DNA of 64,000 bases from Sphingomonas trueperi (GTDB lineage: Bacteria; Pseudomonadota; Alphaproteobacteria; Sphingomonadales; Sphingomonadaceae). The position numbers were made by a program, and so were the translations under genes. Each line of letters starts with the position of its first letter. The stretch's first letter is position 1. The notes beneath the pieces were generated by a model. That model did not search any database, was not told where the DNA came from, and saw only the letters and a list, made by a program, of their open reading frames with translations. The DNA lies in assembly GCF_011927635.1 (NCBI RefSeq), contig NZ_JAATJB010000013.1, positions 1 to 64,000 of the forward strand, in the 5' to 3' direction. Below, piece after piece: positions 27,601-34,660 of the stretch.

Positions 27601-28240
27601 AGATCTGCACCTCGACATGGCGCGCGCGCGGCACGAAGCGTTCGAGGAACAGCCCGGCATCGCCGAAATTGCCGGCGCCCAGCCGGGCGACCGCGGCATA
27701 GCCGTCGCGCACCGCCTGTTCGTCGGTGCACACGCGCATGCCGATGCCGCCGCCGCCGGCGGTCGCCTTGAGCATCACCGGATAGCCGATGCGCTCCGCC
27801 GCCTCGAGCGCGGCCTCGACGCTGTCGAGCAGCCCGGTACCGGGAGCGAGGGGGACGTTCTCCGCCTCGGCGAGCGCGCGGGCGCTGTGCTTGAGGCCGA
27901 AGGCGCGGATGCTGTCCGGGGTCGGGCCGATGAAGGCGATCCCGGCGGCTTCGCAGGCCTCGGCGAAAGCGGCGTTCTCGGAGAGGAAGCCATAGCCGGG
28001 GTGGATCGCGTCGGCGCCGGTTTCCTTGGCGGCTGCGAGGATGCGGGCGACGTCGAGATAGCTTTCCGCCGCCGGGCCCGGGCCGATCCGCACCGCGATG
28101 TCGGCGAGCGCGACGTGGCGCGAGGCCTCGTCGGCATCGGAGAAGACTGCGACCGAGCGGATGCCCATTGTCTTGAGCGTGCGGATGATCCGGCAGGCGA
28201 TCGCCCCGCGATTGGCGATCAGGACGGTCTGGACGCTCAT
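24641..28240 (-). CDS. Biotin-dependent urea/guanidine carboxylase
   Basis: 1199 aa. Biotin carboxylase domain (1-450: VLIANRGAIACRIIRT, GGGGIGMR, EVNTRLQVEHGVTEEV), then the allophanate-hydrolase-subunit-like carboxyltransferase domains AHS2 (about 465-780) and AHS1 (about 790-1010), and a biotinyl carrier domain with biotin Lys about 1163 (EAMKME). ATP-dependent carboxylation of urea gives allophanate; homologues that travel with DUF1989 proteins carboxylate guanidine. Here both DUF1989 genes are directly upstream, so guanidine is the better guess. Four-base overlaps join it to its neighbours. The choice of substrate is an inference from context. Confidence 0.92.
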   Translation of the reverse strand: MSVQTVLIANRGAIACRIIRTLKTMGIRSVAVFSDADEASRHVALADIAVRIGPGPAAESYLDVARILAAAKETGADAIHPGYGFLSENAAFAEACEAAGIAFIGPTPDSIRAFGLKHSARALAEAENVPLAPGTGLLDSVEAALEAAERIGYPVMLKATAGGGGIGMRVCTDEQAVRDGYAAVARLGAGNFGDAGLFLERFVPRARHVEVQIFGDGQGRVVALGERDCSLQRRNQKVVEEAPAPHLPERVRAALIEAAVRLGQAANYRSAGTVEFLYDPAREDWFFLEVNTRLQVEHGVTEEVTGVDLVEWMVRGAGDDYSFLDTPVPAPKGWSIQARLYAEDPAVDFRPASGTLTDVAFPEGVRVESWVESGSAVSSFYDPMLAKLIVHGEDRESAVAAMQAALDRTRFAGIETNVRWLRDVARSEDFVTGDVSTRSLETVVHRPQSIVVRSAGTATSVQDYPGRVGLWDIGVPPSGPMDARAFRLGNMLLGNDSTAPGLEMTATGPTLQFNTATRIVLTGADFAATLDDAPVPRNKPIAIAEGQILALGRVTGGGMRGYILFAGGLDVPSYLGSASTFDLGEFGGHGGRVLRVGDTLHLTDHAPAVIPGPRSIAQEQLGPDWTIRVLYGPHGAPDFFAPEDVDTILSAEWKVHYNSNRTGVRLVGPKPHWARKDGGEAGLHPSNIHDNPYAIGALDFTGDMPIILGPDGPSLGGFVCPFVVIAADLWKIGQLAPGDRIQFEQVSLDEADAAAAVEEAWIEGRAATALSPAKGGGRDAILVDLPAKGRRPRVIFRRQGDRNLLVEYGPITLDLELRLRVHAATTALAELALPGILDIVPGIRSFQVHIDGIRLKEATLIERLVQIEDALGDLEDFVIPSRIVHLPLSWNDPAIHETIQRYMRVVRDDAPWCPDNIEFIRRANGLASAEEVHRIIFDASYLVYGLGDVYLGAPVATPIDPRHRLVTTKYNPARTWTPPNVVGIGGAYMCIYGMEGPGGYQLFGRTIQVWNTYRQTGAFAEGKPWLLRFFDQIRFFPVSHEELTEWRRDFPLGRREIKIEETEFRLSEYREFLADNARSIAAFEKQRNTAFAAERADWERKGEFDRVASLTESADDSADEAVTVPEGAELVEAPFGGSVWKLLKEVGDPIDAGETIAVLEAMKMEFPVTSPAAGTVAALYVAERQTVTPGSPVLALVRA

Positions 28241-28872
28241 GCGGTGACGATCATGCGGACGGGGGTGGGGTTGAAGCCGTTGCAGGGATTGTTGATCTGC
28301 GGGCAATTCGAAACGACCACGGTCACATCCATTTCTGCGCGCAAGTCCACGGTCAGGCCGGGCGCCGAGATGCCGTCGACGATGCCCAGCGCACCATCGG
28401 CCTCGACCGGCACGTTCATGAAGAAATTGACGTTCGATACGATGTCGCGCTTGCCCCGGCCGTCGCGGAGATTGGCTTCGAGGAAATTGTCGACACAGGC
28501 GTGCTGCGCCTTGGTGAAATGGCCGTAGCGCAGCGTGTTGGACTCGCAGGAACAGGCGCCGCCGATCGTGTCGTGATACTCGACCGCCGTCGCGGTGATC
28601 GTCATCATCGACCGGCCCTCGTTCGAGCGCAGCACGCTGCCGGTGCGCAGGAAGATATTGGCCTGCGCCGCGATCGTGTCCTGCGCGCTGTAGCGCTCGG
28701 CATCGTCGTGCGTGGCGTAGAGGAGGAAATCGACCGCCTGGTTGCCTTCGAGGTCGACGACGCGGAGCGTTTCGCCCGCCTTCACGCGGTGCAGCCAGGG
28801 CGCGCGGGCGGGGACGATCTCGTCATGGATCACCCGGCCGTTGAGGCCGGCAAGTGCCACATCCTGTTCCAT
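28237..28872 (-). CDS. DUF1989 protein, UAAP2-type (carboxyguanidine deiminase subunit)
   Basis: 211 aa. Conserved DUF1989 features: GETLRVVDLEGNQAVDFLLY, GSVLRSNEGRSMMTI, the cysteine motif GGACSCESNTLRYG (about 112-125), VNFFMNVPVEADG and SNCPQINNPCNGFNPTPV. Proteins long annotated 'urea amidolyase-associated protein 2' form, with UAAP1, the deiminase that turns carboxyguanidine into allophanate. It overlaps UAAP1 by one base (TGATG) and the carboxylase by four. The pathway assignment rests on family knowledge and gene order. Confidence 0.85.
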   Translation of the reverse strand: MEQDVALAGLNGRVIHDEIVPARAPWLHRVKAGETLRVVDLEGNQAVDFLLYATHDDAERYSAQDTIAAQANIFLRTGSVLRSNEGRSMMTITATAVEYHDTIGGACSCESNTLRYGHFTKAQHACVDNFLEANLRDGRGKRDIVSNVNFFMNVPVEADGALGIVDGISAPGLTVDLRAEMDVTVVVSNCPQINNPCNGFNPTPVRMIVTA

Positions 28873-29690
28873 CAGCGGCGGACCCAGTCTTCGGTGTTGA
28901 GGAAGGCGCGCTGCCGCTCGGGCGTCGCGTTGCGGATCGGATCGTCCTCGCCCGTCACCGGCCCGCGCCAGGCGGTGGCGCGCAGGGGCGTGACGGTCCA
29001 GGGGCGCGGATCGAGCACGTGCGGGCAGTTGGCCAGCACGACGATCAGGTCCATTTCGGCGCGCAGCACCAGCGTGCGCCCGGGCGCGAACGGCCCGAGC
29101 TGCGGGTCGGTGGTGCCGTCGGCGGCGATGCGGACGCCCTTGAATAGGTTCACGCAAGGGTGGACGTCGCGGCGCGCAAGGCCATGCTTGGCGGCGCCGA
29201 GCAGCAGCCGGTCGCGCGCATTGGGGTAGGGGCCCGAATTGCTGCCGTCGCCATAGCGGCGTTCGTTCGACGCGGCGTTGGAGGCGCCGCAGAATGCGTC
29301 GTGCGTGCCCGCGTCATCGTGCTCGATGCTGGCGAGCACGCGGCCCATGTCCGAGAGGAACAGGCTGCCGGTGCCGAGATAGGCGTTCCACTGCACCTTC
29401 ACCGTATCGGCGACGTTCAAGCGCTCGGTGGGCATCGCGGCGTTGAACAGCTGGAGCGAGGCACAGGCATCGCCCTGCAGGTCGATCAGCCGCAGCCTGC
29501 TGCCGCGCGACAGCAAGCGGCTGGCATAGCCGCCGGCGGCGATCGTCTCTTCCCAGACCAGGTCGTCGGCCGAGACGCCCGCAGGCAGGTCGTCCGCGTG
29601 TGGAGGCAGGATCGGCATCGCCTCGACGACGGTGCCGGCCATCGCCCGCGCATGGTCACGTGCGGCATTGGGGTCGGCGAGTGTGCTCAT
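28872..29690 (-). CDS. DUF1989 protein, UAAP1-type (carboxyguanidine deiminase subunit)
   Basis: 272 aa. It shares the DUF1989 fold with its neighbour: GSRLRLIDLQGDACASLQLFNA, TERLNVADTVKVQWNAYLGTG, THDAFCGASNAASNERRYG (the cysteine segment, about 132-150), HPCVNLFKGVRIAADG and ANCPHVLDPRPWTVTP. With UAAP2 it is expected to form the heteromeric carboxyguanidine deiminase releasing ammonia. The start overlaps the NikR-like regulator's stop. Having both subunits next to the carboxylase and allophanate hydrolase gives a full guanidine-to-ammonia route. Confidence 0.85.
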   Translation of the reverse strand: MSTLADPNAARDHARAMAGTVVEAMPILPPHADDLPAGVSADDLVWEETIAAGGYASRLLSRGSRLRLIDLQGDACASLQLFNAAMPTERLNVADTVKVQWNAYLGTGSLFLSDMGRVLASIEHDDAGTHDAFCGASNAASNERRYGDGSNSGPYPNARDRLLLGAAKHGLARRDVHPCVNLFKGVRIAADGTTDPQLGPFAPGRTLVLRAEMDLIVVLANCPHVLDPRPWTVTPLRATAWRGPVTGEDDPIRNATPERQRAFLNTEDWVRR

Positions 29691-30166
29691 GCCGTCTTGC
29701 TCCCGGTTGGGGCCGCCGCCTCATCCTGCTCATGGAGCGGGGGCAGCAGCGCGGTGGTGGTGAAGAGGCGCAGCTGCTGCACGCCGCGCACCTTGCGCAG
29801 CGCGTCGCACAGGTCGCGCAGGCGCCGTGCGGGCCCTTGGACCAGCAGCACCTCGAGCGACTGATCGTCTTCTAAAAAGACGTGCTGCGAGGAGATGACC
29901 TCCTTCAGATACTCGGCCTGGGTCTGCGCCAGCTGGTGCCGCACCCGGCCGAGATCGGCGCGGTAGACGAGCGTGATCGTGCCCGCGAGCATCTCCTCGG
30001 GGCGCGAGGCGGCGCTCTGCTCGGCAAGTTCGTCGCGGATCAGCTCGGCGATCAGCTGCGAGCGCGAGGGGAGCCCGCGATCCTCCACCATTTCGTCGAG
30101 CTGGCGGAAGAGTTCGGCGGGCAGGCTCATGCTGAGCCGGGCGAGGGAGGAGGAGGGTTCCTTCAC
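29687..30166 (-). CDS. NikR-like ribbon-helix-helix regulator with degenerate metal site
   Basis: 159 aa; GTG start (30164-30166) with AGAGGAAT upstream. An N-terminal ribbon-helix-helix (LARLSMSLPAELFRQLDEM to about residue 52) is followed by an ACT-like NikR domain (ITLVYRADLGRVRHQLAQTQ to VRGVQQLRLF). Against the E. coli NikR nickel ligands, only the first His of the HVH pair is kept (SSQHVFLEDDQSLEVL): the TQH histidine, second HVH histidine and DDC cysteine are replaced. It therefore probably senses something other than nickel, such as the operon's substrate. It lies inside the nitrogen operon, with an operator-like palindrome just upstream. Confidence 0.8.
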   Translation of the reverse strand: MKEPSSSLARLSMSLPAELFRQLDEMVEDRGLPSRSQLIAELIRDELAEQSAASRPEEMLAGTITLVYRADLGRVRHQLAQTQAEYLKEVISSQHVFLEDDQSLEVLLVQGPARRLRDLCDALRKVRGVQQLRLFTTTALLPPLHEQDEAAAPTGSKTA

Positions 30167-30969
30167 AGTGATTCCTCTTTCCCTGTTATTACTGATTCTG
30201 TCAATCGTAATACTTCCTGCTGCGCCTCGACGATCGCCTCGCGCCGCTTGCGGGTGAGGTGAAGGTCGTAGACGGCGGCCGCGCCGAAGCGGTGCGGGGC
30301 GTGCGGATCGACGCGACGCTTGTCGAAGGTGAGCACGCGGGTGCCGAGGTTGAACGCCTCGGAAATGTCGTGGGTGACCATCAGCACGGTGAGTGCATGC
30401 TCTTCCCACAGCTTGAGGATCAGCCGGTGCATGTCCTGCCGGATACCGGGATCGAGCGCGCCGAACGGCTCGTCGAGCAGCAGCACGCGCGGCCGGGCGA
30501 TCAGCGCCTGGGCGATGGCGAGCCGCTGCTGCATGCCGCCGGAAAGCTGGGCGGGGTAGAGGTCGAGCGCATCGCCCAGACCCACCTCGGCGAGCATCGC
30601 GGCGGCCTCGTCGCGGGCCCGGCGACGGGCGGCGCCGAACAGCCGGGCGGTGAAGGGCGCGCCGACGCATTCGCGCTCGAACATCACGTTCCTGAGTGCG
30701 GTCAGATGCGGGAACACCGAATAGCGCTGGAACACCACGCCGCGATCGGGGCCGCATTCGTCGGGCAGCGGCGTGCCGTCGAGCAGGATCTTGCCGCGGG
30801 TCGGCCGTTCTTGGCCGAGCGCGAGTCGCAGGAAGCTGCTCTTGCCCGCCCCGGAGGGGCCGACGATCGAGACGAAGCTGCGCTCGGCGATGTCGAGCGC
30901 GACGCGCTCGAGCACGACCTTGTCGCCATATTCGAGCCAGACATTCTGGAAGGAGAGGAGCGCGCTCAT
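30163..30969 (-). CDS. ABC transporter ATPase, SsuB/TauB type
   Basis: 268 aa. Walker A GPSGAGKSS (about 38-46), Q-loop FQRYSVFPH, signature LSGGMQQRLAIAQAL, Walker B VLLLDEPFGALD and H-loop VMVTHDIS. It belongs to the nitrate/sulfonate/taurine-type ATPases that power importers with one permease and one binding protein. Overlaps of four bases join it to the permease upstream and the NikR-like gene downstream. The transported substrate is probably the compound degraded by the rest of the operon (guanidine, urea or a relative). Confidence 0.9.
   Translation of the reverse strand: MSALLSFQNVWLEYGDKVVLERVALDIAERSFVSIVGPSGAGKSSFLRLALGQERPTRGKILLDGTPLPDECGPDRGVVFQRYSVFPHLTALRNVMFERECVGAPFTARLFGAARRRARDEAAAMLAEVGLGDALDLYPAQLSGGMQQRLAIAQALIARPRVLLLDEPFGALDPGIRQDMHRLILKLWEEHALTVLMVTHDISEAFNLGTRVLTFDKRRVDPHAPHRFGAAAVYDLHLTRKRREAIVEAQQEVLRLTESVITGKEESL
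30187..30212. promoter_or_regulatory. Proposed operator of the NikR-like regulator (internal)
   Basis: TATTAC (30187-30192), 14 bp, GTAATA (30207-30212). It lies 20 bp upstream of the regulator's GTG, inside the end of the ATPase gene. The same half-sites with the same spacing recur at 32939-32964. On the minus strand the right half supplies a TAATAA -10-like element, and a TTGACA lies within the spacer. Confidence 0.65.
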
Positions 30970-31781
30970 CGGCCGGCTCCATGCGCCCAGGCAAAGGCGC
31001 GCTTGCTCAGCTGGGCCAGCGCCACGTCCATCAGGATGGCGAGGATCGAGATCCAGGCGACGTAGGGGATGATGATGTCCATCGAGAGGTAGCGCCGCAC
31101 CAGGAAGATCCGATAGCCGAGCCCCACGTCCGACGCGATCGCCTCGGCCGAGATCAAGTACACCCAGGCCGGCCCGAGCGACAGGCGGATGCCGGCGATC
31201 AGCCGGGGCAGCGCCTGGGGAAGTGCCACGCGCAACGCGAGCTGCCAGCTGCTGGCGCCGAGCGTCTGCGCCTTGATCAGCTGCTCCTGCGGGATCGCGG
31301 TGATGTGATCGGCAAGGTCGCGGATCAGGAAGGGGGTGACGCCGATCACGATCAGCGCGACCTTGGCGGTGTCGCCCAGCCCGAAGACGATGAACAGCAC
31401 CGGCAGCAGCGCGATCGGCGGGATCACCGCGATCGTCGTCACGAAGGCGCCGAAGGTGGCGCGGGCGGCGGGGAGCACGCCCAGCACCATGCCGACGAGC
31501 AGCGCCGAGAGCGCGCAGATGCCGAGCGCGACGCCCAGCCGCTCGAGGCTCGCCACCGTGTCCGCCCAGAAGATCAATCGCCCGCTCAACGGGTCGGCCT
31601 GGGCGAGCAGGCTGTGCATCGCCTCGACCATCGCGCCCGGCGTGGGCAGCAGCTTGTCCGAGGGATTCTCGGCGTGCCGCGCTGCCGAGGCGAAGAGGTA
31701 GACGATCGCCACCAGCAGCAGCGGCAGGCTCCCCAGCAGCCAGCCGGTGCGGCGGCGGGGTCGGATGTTCACCCAGCGCAT
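30966..31781 (-). CDS. ABC transporter permease, SsuC/TauC type
   Basis: 271 aa inner-membrane protein with about six helices (WLLGSLPLLLVAIVYLFA, LGICALSALLVGMVLGVL, and so on). The ATPase-contact EAA loop is visible as QEQLIKAQTLGASSWQLALRV-type sequence (about 167-187), followed by LPQALPRLIAGIRL. It follows the binding-protein gene after 13 bp and overlaps the ATPase gene by four bases. It is one of the transport genes of the proposed guanidine or urea importer. Confidence 0.9.
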   Translation of the reverse strand: MRWVNIRPRRRTGWLLGSLPLLLVAIVYLFASAARHAENPSDKLLPTPGAMVEAMHSLLAQADPLSGRLIFWADTVASLERLGVALGICALSALLVGMVLGVLPAARATFGAFVTTIAVIPPIALLPVLFIVFGLGDTAKVALIVIGVTPFLIRDLADHITAIPQEQLIKAQTLGASSWQLALRVALPQALPRLIAGIRLSLGPAWVYLISAEAIASDVGLGYRIFLVRRYLSMDIIIPYVAWISILAILMDVALAQLSKRAFAWAHGAGR

Positions 31782-31794
31782 ACGGGGTCCGGCC

Positions 31795-32874
31795 TCAGAG
31801 CTTGCCGGCCGCGGCCAGCTCCATATAGGTCGGGTCGAAGCGCAGCTTGACGTTGTTGGCGTCGCCGATCGTCTTGCCCGGCACCGATATGCCGATCGCG
31901 TCGGCCGACTTGGCGCCCTGGCCGAACAGCCCCTTGGAGAAGCTGAAGTCGCGCACCTTGACCATGGTCGCGCCGATCGCGGGCGATTTTACTGCCGCAA
32001 CCGCATCCTGCGGCGTACCGTAGAGGTGCGTGGTGGCAAGCTGTGCGTCGAACGCCTCCGGCGTCGCGCCGGCGAGCTTGGCCATTGCGGCGCGGGCGGC
32101 GGCGCCCGCGGCGTCCTTCTTCTGCATCAGCTGGATCGTCTCGTACCAGATGCCTGCCAGCGCCTTGCCGAGGTTCGGATTGGCCTTGAGCGTCGCGGTG
32201 TCCAAAGCGAGCAGATCGAGGATCTCGGCGGGCACCTGGCTCGAATCGAACAGCTTGGCAGCGCCCGGCAGCTTGGCGACTTCGGTCAGCTGCGGGTTCC
32301 AGGTGACGACGGCGGTAGCCGCCGGGTTGGCGAAGGCGCCGACGATGTCCGCGTCCGAGGTGTTGACCGTCTTCACGTCGGAAAGCTGCAGGCCCACCGT
32401 GGAGAGCCCGCGCGCGAGGAGGTAGTGCGACACCGACAGCTCGACGAGATAGACGGTGCGGCCCTTGATGTCCGCCAGGCTCTTGGCGTTCTTGAGGACG
32501 ATGCCGTCATTGCCGTTCGAATAGTCGCCGAGGATGATCGCGCTGGTATCCTTGCCGCCGGCGGCGGGAATGGTGAGCGCGTCCATGTTGGTGACGGTGA
32601 CGCCGTCGAGCTTGCCGGCGTTGAACTGATTCACCGACTCGACATAGTCGTTGACCTGGGTGAAGTGGATCTTCACCCCGTATTTGTCGGCCCATTTCTT
32701 CACGATGCCGGCCTGTTCGGCATAGGGCCAGGGCATCCAGCCCGCATAGATCGACCAGCCGATATTGAACTCGGTGCGCGCCTTGGGTGCAGTGCCGCTG
32801 CCGCCGCACGACGCCGTTGCCAGCATTGCCACCGCCGCCACCGCGATCCGCGCCTTCGTTACCCATTTTGCCAT
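31795..32874 (-). CDS. ABC transporter substrate-binding protein, NMT1/SsuA-like
   Basis: 359 aa. The signal sequence (AKWVTKARIAVAAVAMLATA) ends in a Cys context (TASCGG) that fits a lipoprotein, so it is probably tethered in the periplasm. The mature part opens with FNIGWSIYAGWMPWPYAEQ and contains NQFNAGKLDGVTVTNMDALTIPAAGG, typical of type-II binding proteins of the nitrate/sulfonate/urea class. It is the first gene of the eight-gene operon; its leader contains the TATTAC-N14-GTAATA site. An aromatic-rich first strand (WSIYAGW) suits binding of a cation such as guanidinium, but that is inference. Confidence 0.87.
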   Translation of the reverse strand: MAKWVTKARIAVAAVAMLATASCGGSGTAPKARTEFNIGWSIYAGWMPWPYAEQAGIVKKWADKYGVKIHFTQVNDYVESVNQFNAGKLDGVTVTNMDALTIPAAGGKDTSAIILGDYSNGNDGIVLKNAKSLADIKGRTVYLVELSVSHYLLARGLSTVGLQLSDVKTVNTSDADIVGAFANPAATAVVTWNPQLTEVAKLPGAAKLFDSSQVPAEILDLLALDTATLKANPNLGKALAGIWYETIQLMQKKDAAGAAARAAMAKLAGATPEAFDAQLATTHLYGTPQDAVAAVKSPAIGATMVKVRDFSFSKGLFGQGAKSADAIGISVPGKTIGDANNVKLRFDPTYMELAAAGKL

Positions 32875-32938
32875 GATCGACCCCCATCTTCGCAGCGCGA
32901 GAAAGCGCGAATTTCAGCCGCCGGACGGTCGCACCCGA

Positions 32939-32964
32939 TATTACGTTTGCTCAATCCAGTAATA
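32939..32964. promoter_or_regulatory. Proposed operator/promoter of the nitrogen operon
   Basis: TATTAC (32939-32944), 14 bp, GTAATA (32959-32964), 65 bp upstream of the binding-protein start. Half-sites and spacing match the copy at 30187-30212. Read on the minus strand, TAATAT forms a -10-like box 17 bp from the CGTATT of the other arm, so bound repressor would cover the promoter. Confidence 0.65.
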
Positions 32965-32992
32965 CGACTTATAGGCATGTCGCATGGCACGT

Positions 32993-33005
32993 GTCACCCC
33001 AAATC
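32993..33005. promoter_or_regulatory. Single copy of a GTCACCCCAAATC element
   Basis: GTCACCCCAAATC matches exactly the copy at 52783-52795 before the AraC-type gene. Here it lies 93 bp upstream of the hybrid kinase start, followed by a hairpin GCCCCGG-TT-CCGGGGC (33040-33055) in the leader. It may be a binding site shared by the two loci. Confidence 0.35.
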
Positions 33006-33097
33006 GTGATGCTGCAATGCGTCATTCGGGCACTGGCGAGCCCCGGTTCCGGGGCGCCGCCGCCGCGCGTCCTTGCAGGCGAAGGGGCTGAACCGGC

Positions 33098-34660
33098 ATG
33101 GCGATGGCGCGCATTCTTGGGACGATTTGCCTGGGGCTCGCGCTCGCCGTTGCCGCGACCTTTGCCCGGCTGTTCCTGAAGGCGCGCGCGGGCCACCGCG
33201 CCGCCGAGGAGGCGAATCGCGCGCAGACGGAGCGGCTCTGCGCCGAGATCGCAGCGCACCAGGAAACCGAGGCGGCGCTGGCCAAGGCCAAGGACGCAGC
33301 CGAGGCCGCCAATGCCGCAAAGACGCGCTATCTGGTCGCGGTCAGCCACGAGATCCGCTCGCCGCTCAACGCCATCTATGGTTATGCTCAATTGCTCGAG
33401 CGCGGCGATTCGATCCCGCCGCGCGAGGCGGGCGGGGTGATCCGCCGCTCTGCCGAGCATCTCACCAACCTCGTCGAAGGCCTGCTCGACATCTCGCGCG
33501 TCGAAAGCGGCGTGCTGCAGGTGCGGCAGGAGCTGGTGCGGCTGCCGGCGTTGCTCGACCAGGTGGTGGAGATGTTCCGCGTCCAGGCCTCGGCCAAGGG
33601 GCTGTCGCTCGACTATGTCGTGGAGGGCCGGCTGCCCGCCTATGTCCGCACCGACGAGAAGCGATTGCGGCAGATCCTGATCAACCTGCTGTCCAACGCG
33701 ATCAAATATACCGACAAGGGCGGCGCGACGCTCACGGTGCGCTATCGCAGCCAGAGCGCCGCAATCGAAGTCCGCGACACCGGCCCCGGTATCCCGCCCG
33801 AGGACCTGGAACGCATCTTCGAACCCTTCGAGCGGGGGCGCGAACCCGATACCATAATGCAGCCGGGCATCGGGCTGGGCCTCGCCATCACCCGCGTGCT
33901 CGCCCGAATCCTGGGCGGCGAAGTCACGGTCACGAGCGAGCTGGGCAAGGGCAGCAGCTTCCTTCTCCGCCTGCTCCTGCCCGAGCCGATCGAGGCGCCC
34001 GCGGGGGCCGCCGCCTATCGCCGCGTCACCGGCTATCAGGGGCCGCAAAAGACGATCCTGGTGATCGACGACAGCCCGGCGCAAACCACCGTGGTCAACC
34101 ATCTGCTGCGCCCGCTCGGCTTCTCCGTCTTCGAGGCGAGCGGCGGCACCGCGGGGCTCGCGCTCGCCGAGCATTGTTCGCCCGATCTCGTGCTGCTCGA
34201 CATCCAGATGCCCGGCACCAGCGGCTGGGGCATTGCCGAGCAGCTGCGCGCGCGCTTCGGGGCAGGGCTGCGGATCGTGATGGTCTCGGCCAATGCGCAC
34301 GAGTTCCATGCCGGCCGCGACGGCCGCCGCGCGCACGATGCCTTCCTCACCAAGCCGGTCGATCTCGATGCGCTGCTCGACATGATCGCACGCCAGCTGG
34401 GGCTCGACTGGATCGTCGAGAATGCCGAGGCGGCCGCCGCGCCCCCCCGTCCACCTCTGGCACTCCCTGCGTCGGCGGCGCCCTATCTCGATGCGCTGCG
34501 CCGCTTTATGAAGCTCGGGCATGTCCGTGGAATCGAAACGACACTCGTGACTCTGGAGAGGGACGTCCCCGAAAGCGCCGATCTCGTCGCGCGGCTGCGG
34601 CCGCAGCTCGAGGCGTTCGATCTGCGCGGGCTGGCAAGGACGCTCGACGATGTCGGCTAG
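33098..34660 (+). CDS. Hybrid histidine kinase with C-terminal receiver
   Basis: 520 aa. One N-terminal membrane helix (ILGTICLGLALAVAATFARLF), a coiled coil (about 30-75), HisKA with phospho-His84 (AVSHEIRSPLNAIYGY), HATPase (LLSNAIKYTDKGG, DTGPGIPPEDL, GIGLGLAI), then a receiver domain (ILVIDDSPAQ, VLLDIQMPG, FLTKPVD) and a short helical tail. There is no obvious sensor domain, so the signal is likely intracellular or passed by a partner. The response regulator gene overlaps its 3' end. The pair is divergent from the nitrogen-compound transport operon and may regulate it. Confidence 0.87.
   Translation: MAMARILGTICLGLALAVAATFARLFLKARAGHRAAEEANRAQTERLCAEIAAHQETEAALAKAKDAAEAANAAKTRYLVAVSHEIRSPLNAIYGYAQLLERGDSIPPREAGGVIRRSAEHLTNLVEGLLDISRVESGVLQVRQELVRLPALLDQVVEMFRVQASAKGLSLDYVVEGRLPAYVRTDEKRLRQILINLLSNAIKYTDKGGATLTVRYRSQSAAIEVRDTGPGIPPEDLERIFEPFERGREPDTIMQPGIGLGLAITRVLARILGGEVTVTSELGKGSSFLLRLLLPEPIEAPAGAAAYRRVTGYQGPQKTILVIDDSPAQTTVVNHLLRPLGFSVFEASGGTAGLALAEHCSPDLVLLDIQMPGTSGWGIAEQLRARFGAGLRIVMVSANAHEFHAGRDGRRAHDAFLTKPVDLDALLDMIARQLGLDWIVENAEAAAAPPRPPLALPASAAPYLDALRRFMKLGHVRGIETTLVTLERDVPESADLVARLRPQLEAFDLRGLARTLDDVG

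Noticed and set aside
24293..28528. A 1411-residue open frame on the plus strand opposite the carboxylase gene
   Set aside because: It is a mirror of high-GC codon bias: Arg/Ala/Gly/Asp-rich without domains, while the opposite strand encodes an obvious biotin carboxylase with all motifs.
29687..30166. A functional nickel regulator NikR
   Set aside because: Most nickel ligands are replaced and no nickel transporter or nickel enzyme gene is nearby; the context is nitrogen metabolism.
32875..33097. A guanidine (ykkC-type) riboswitch before the nitrogen operon
   Set aside because: The leader lacks the conserved ykkC segments by eye; the visible feature is a TATTAC-N14-GTAATA palindrome. A covariance search would be decisive.
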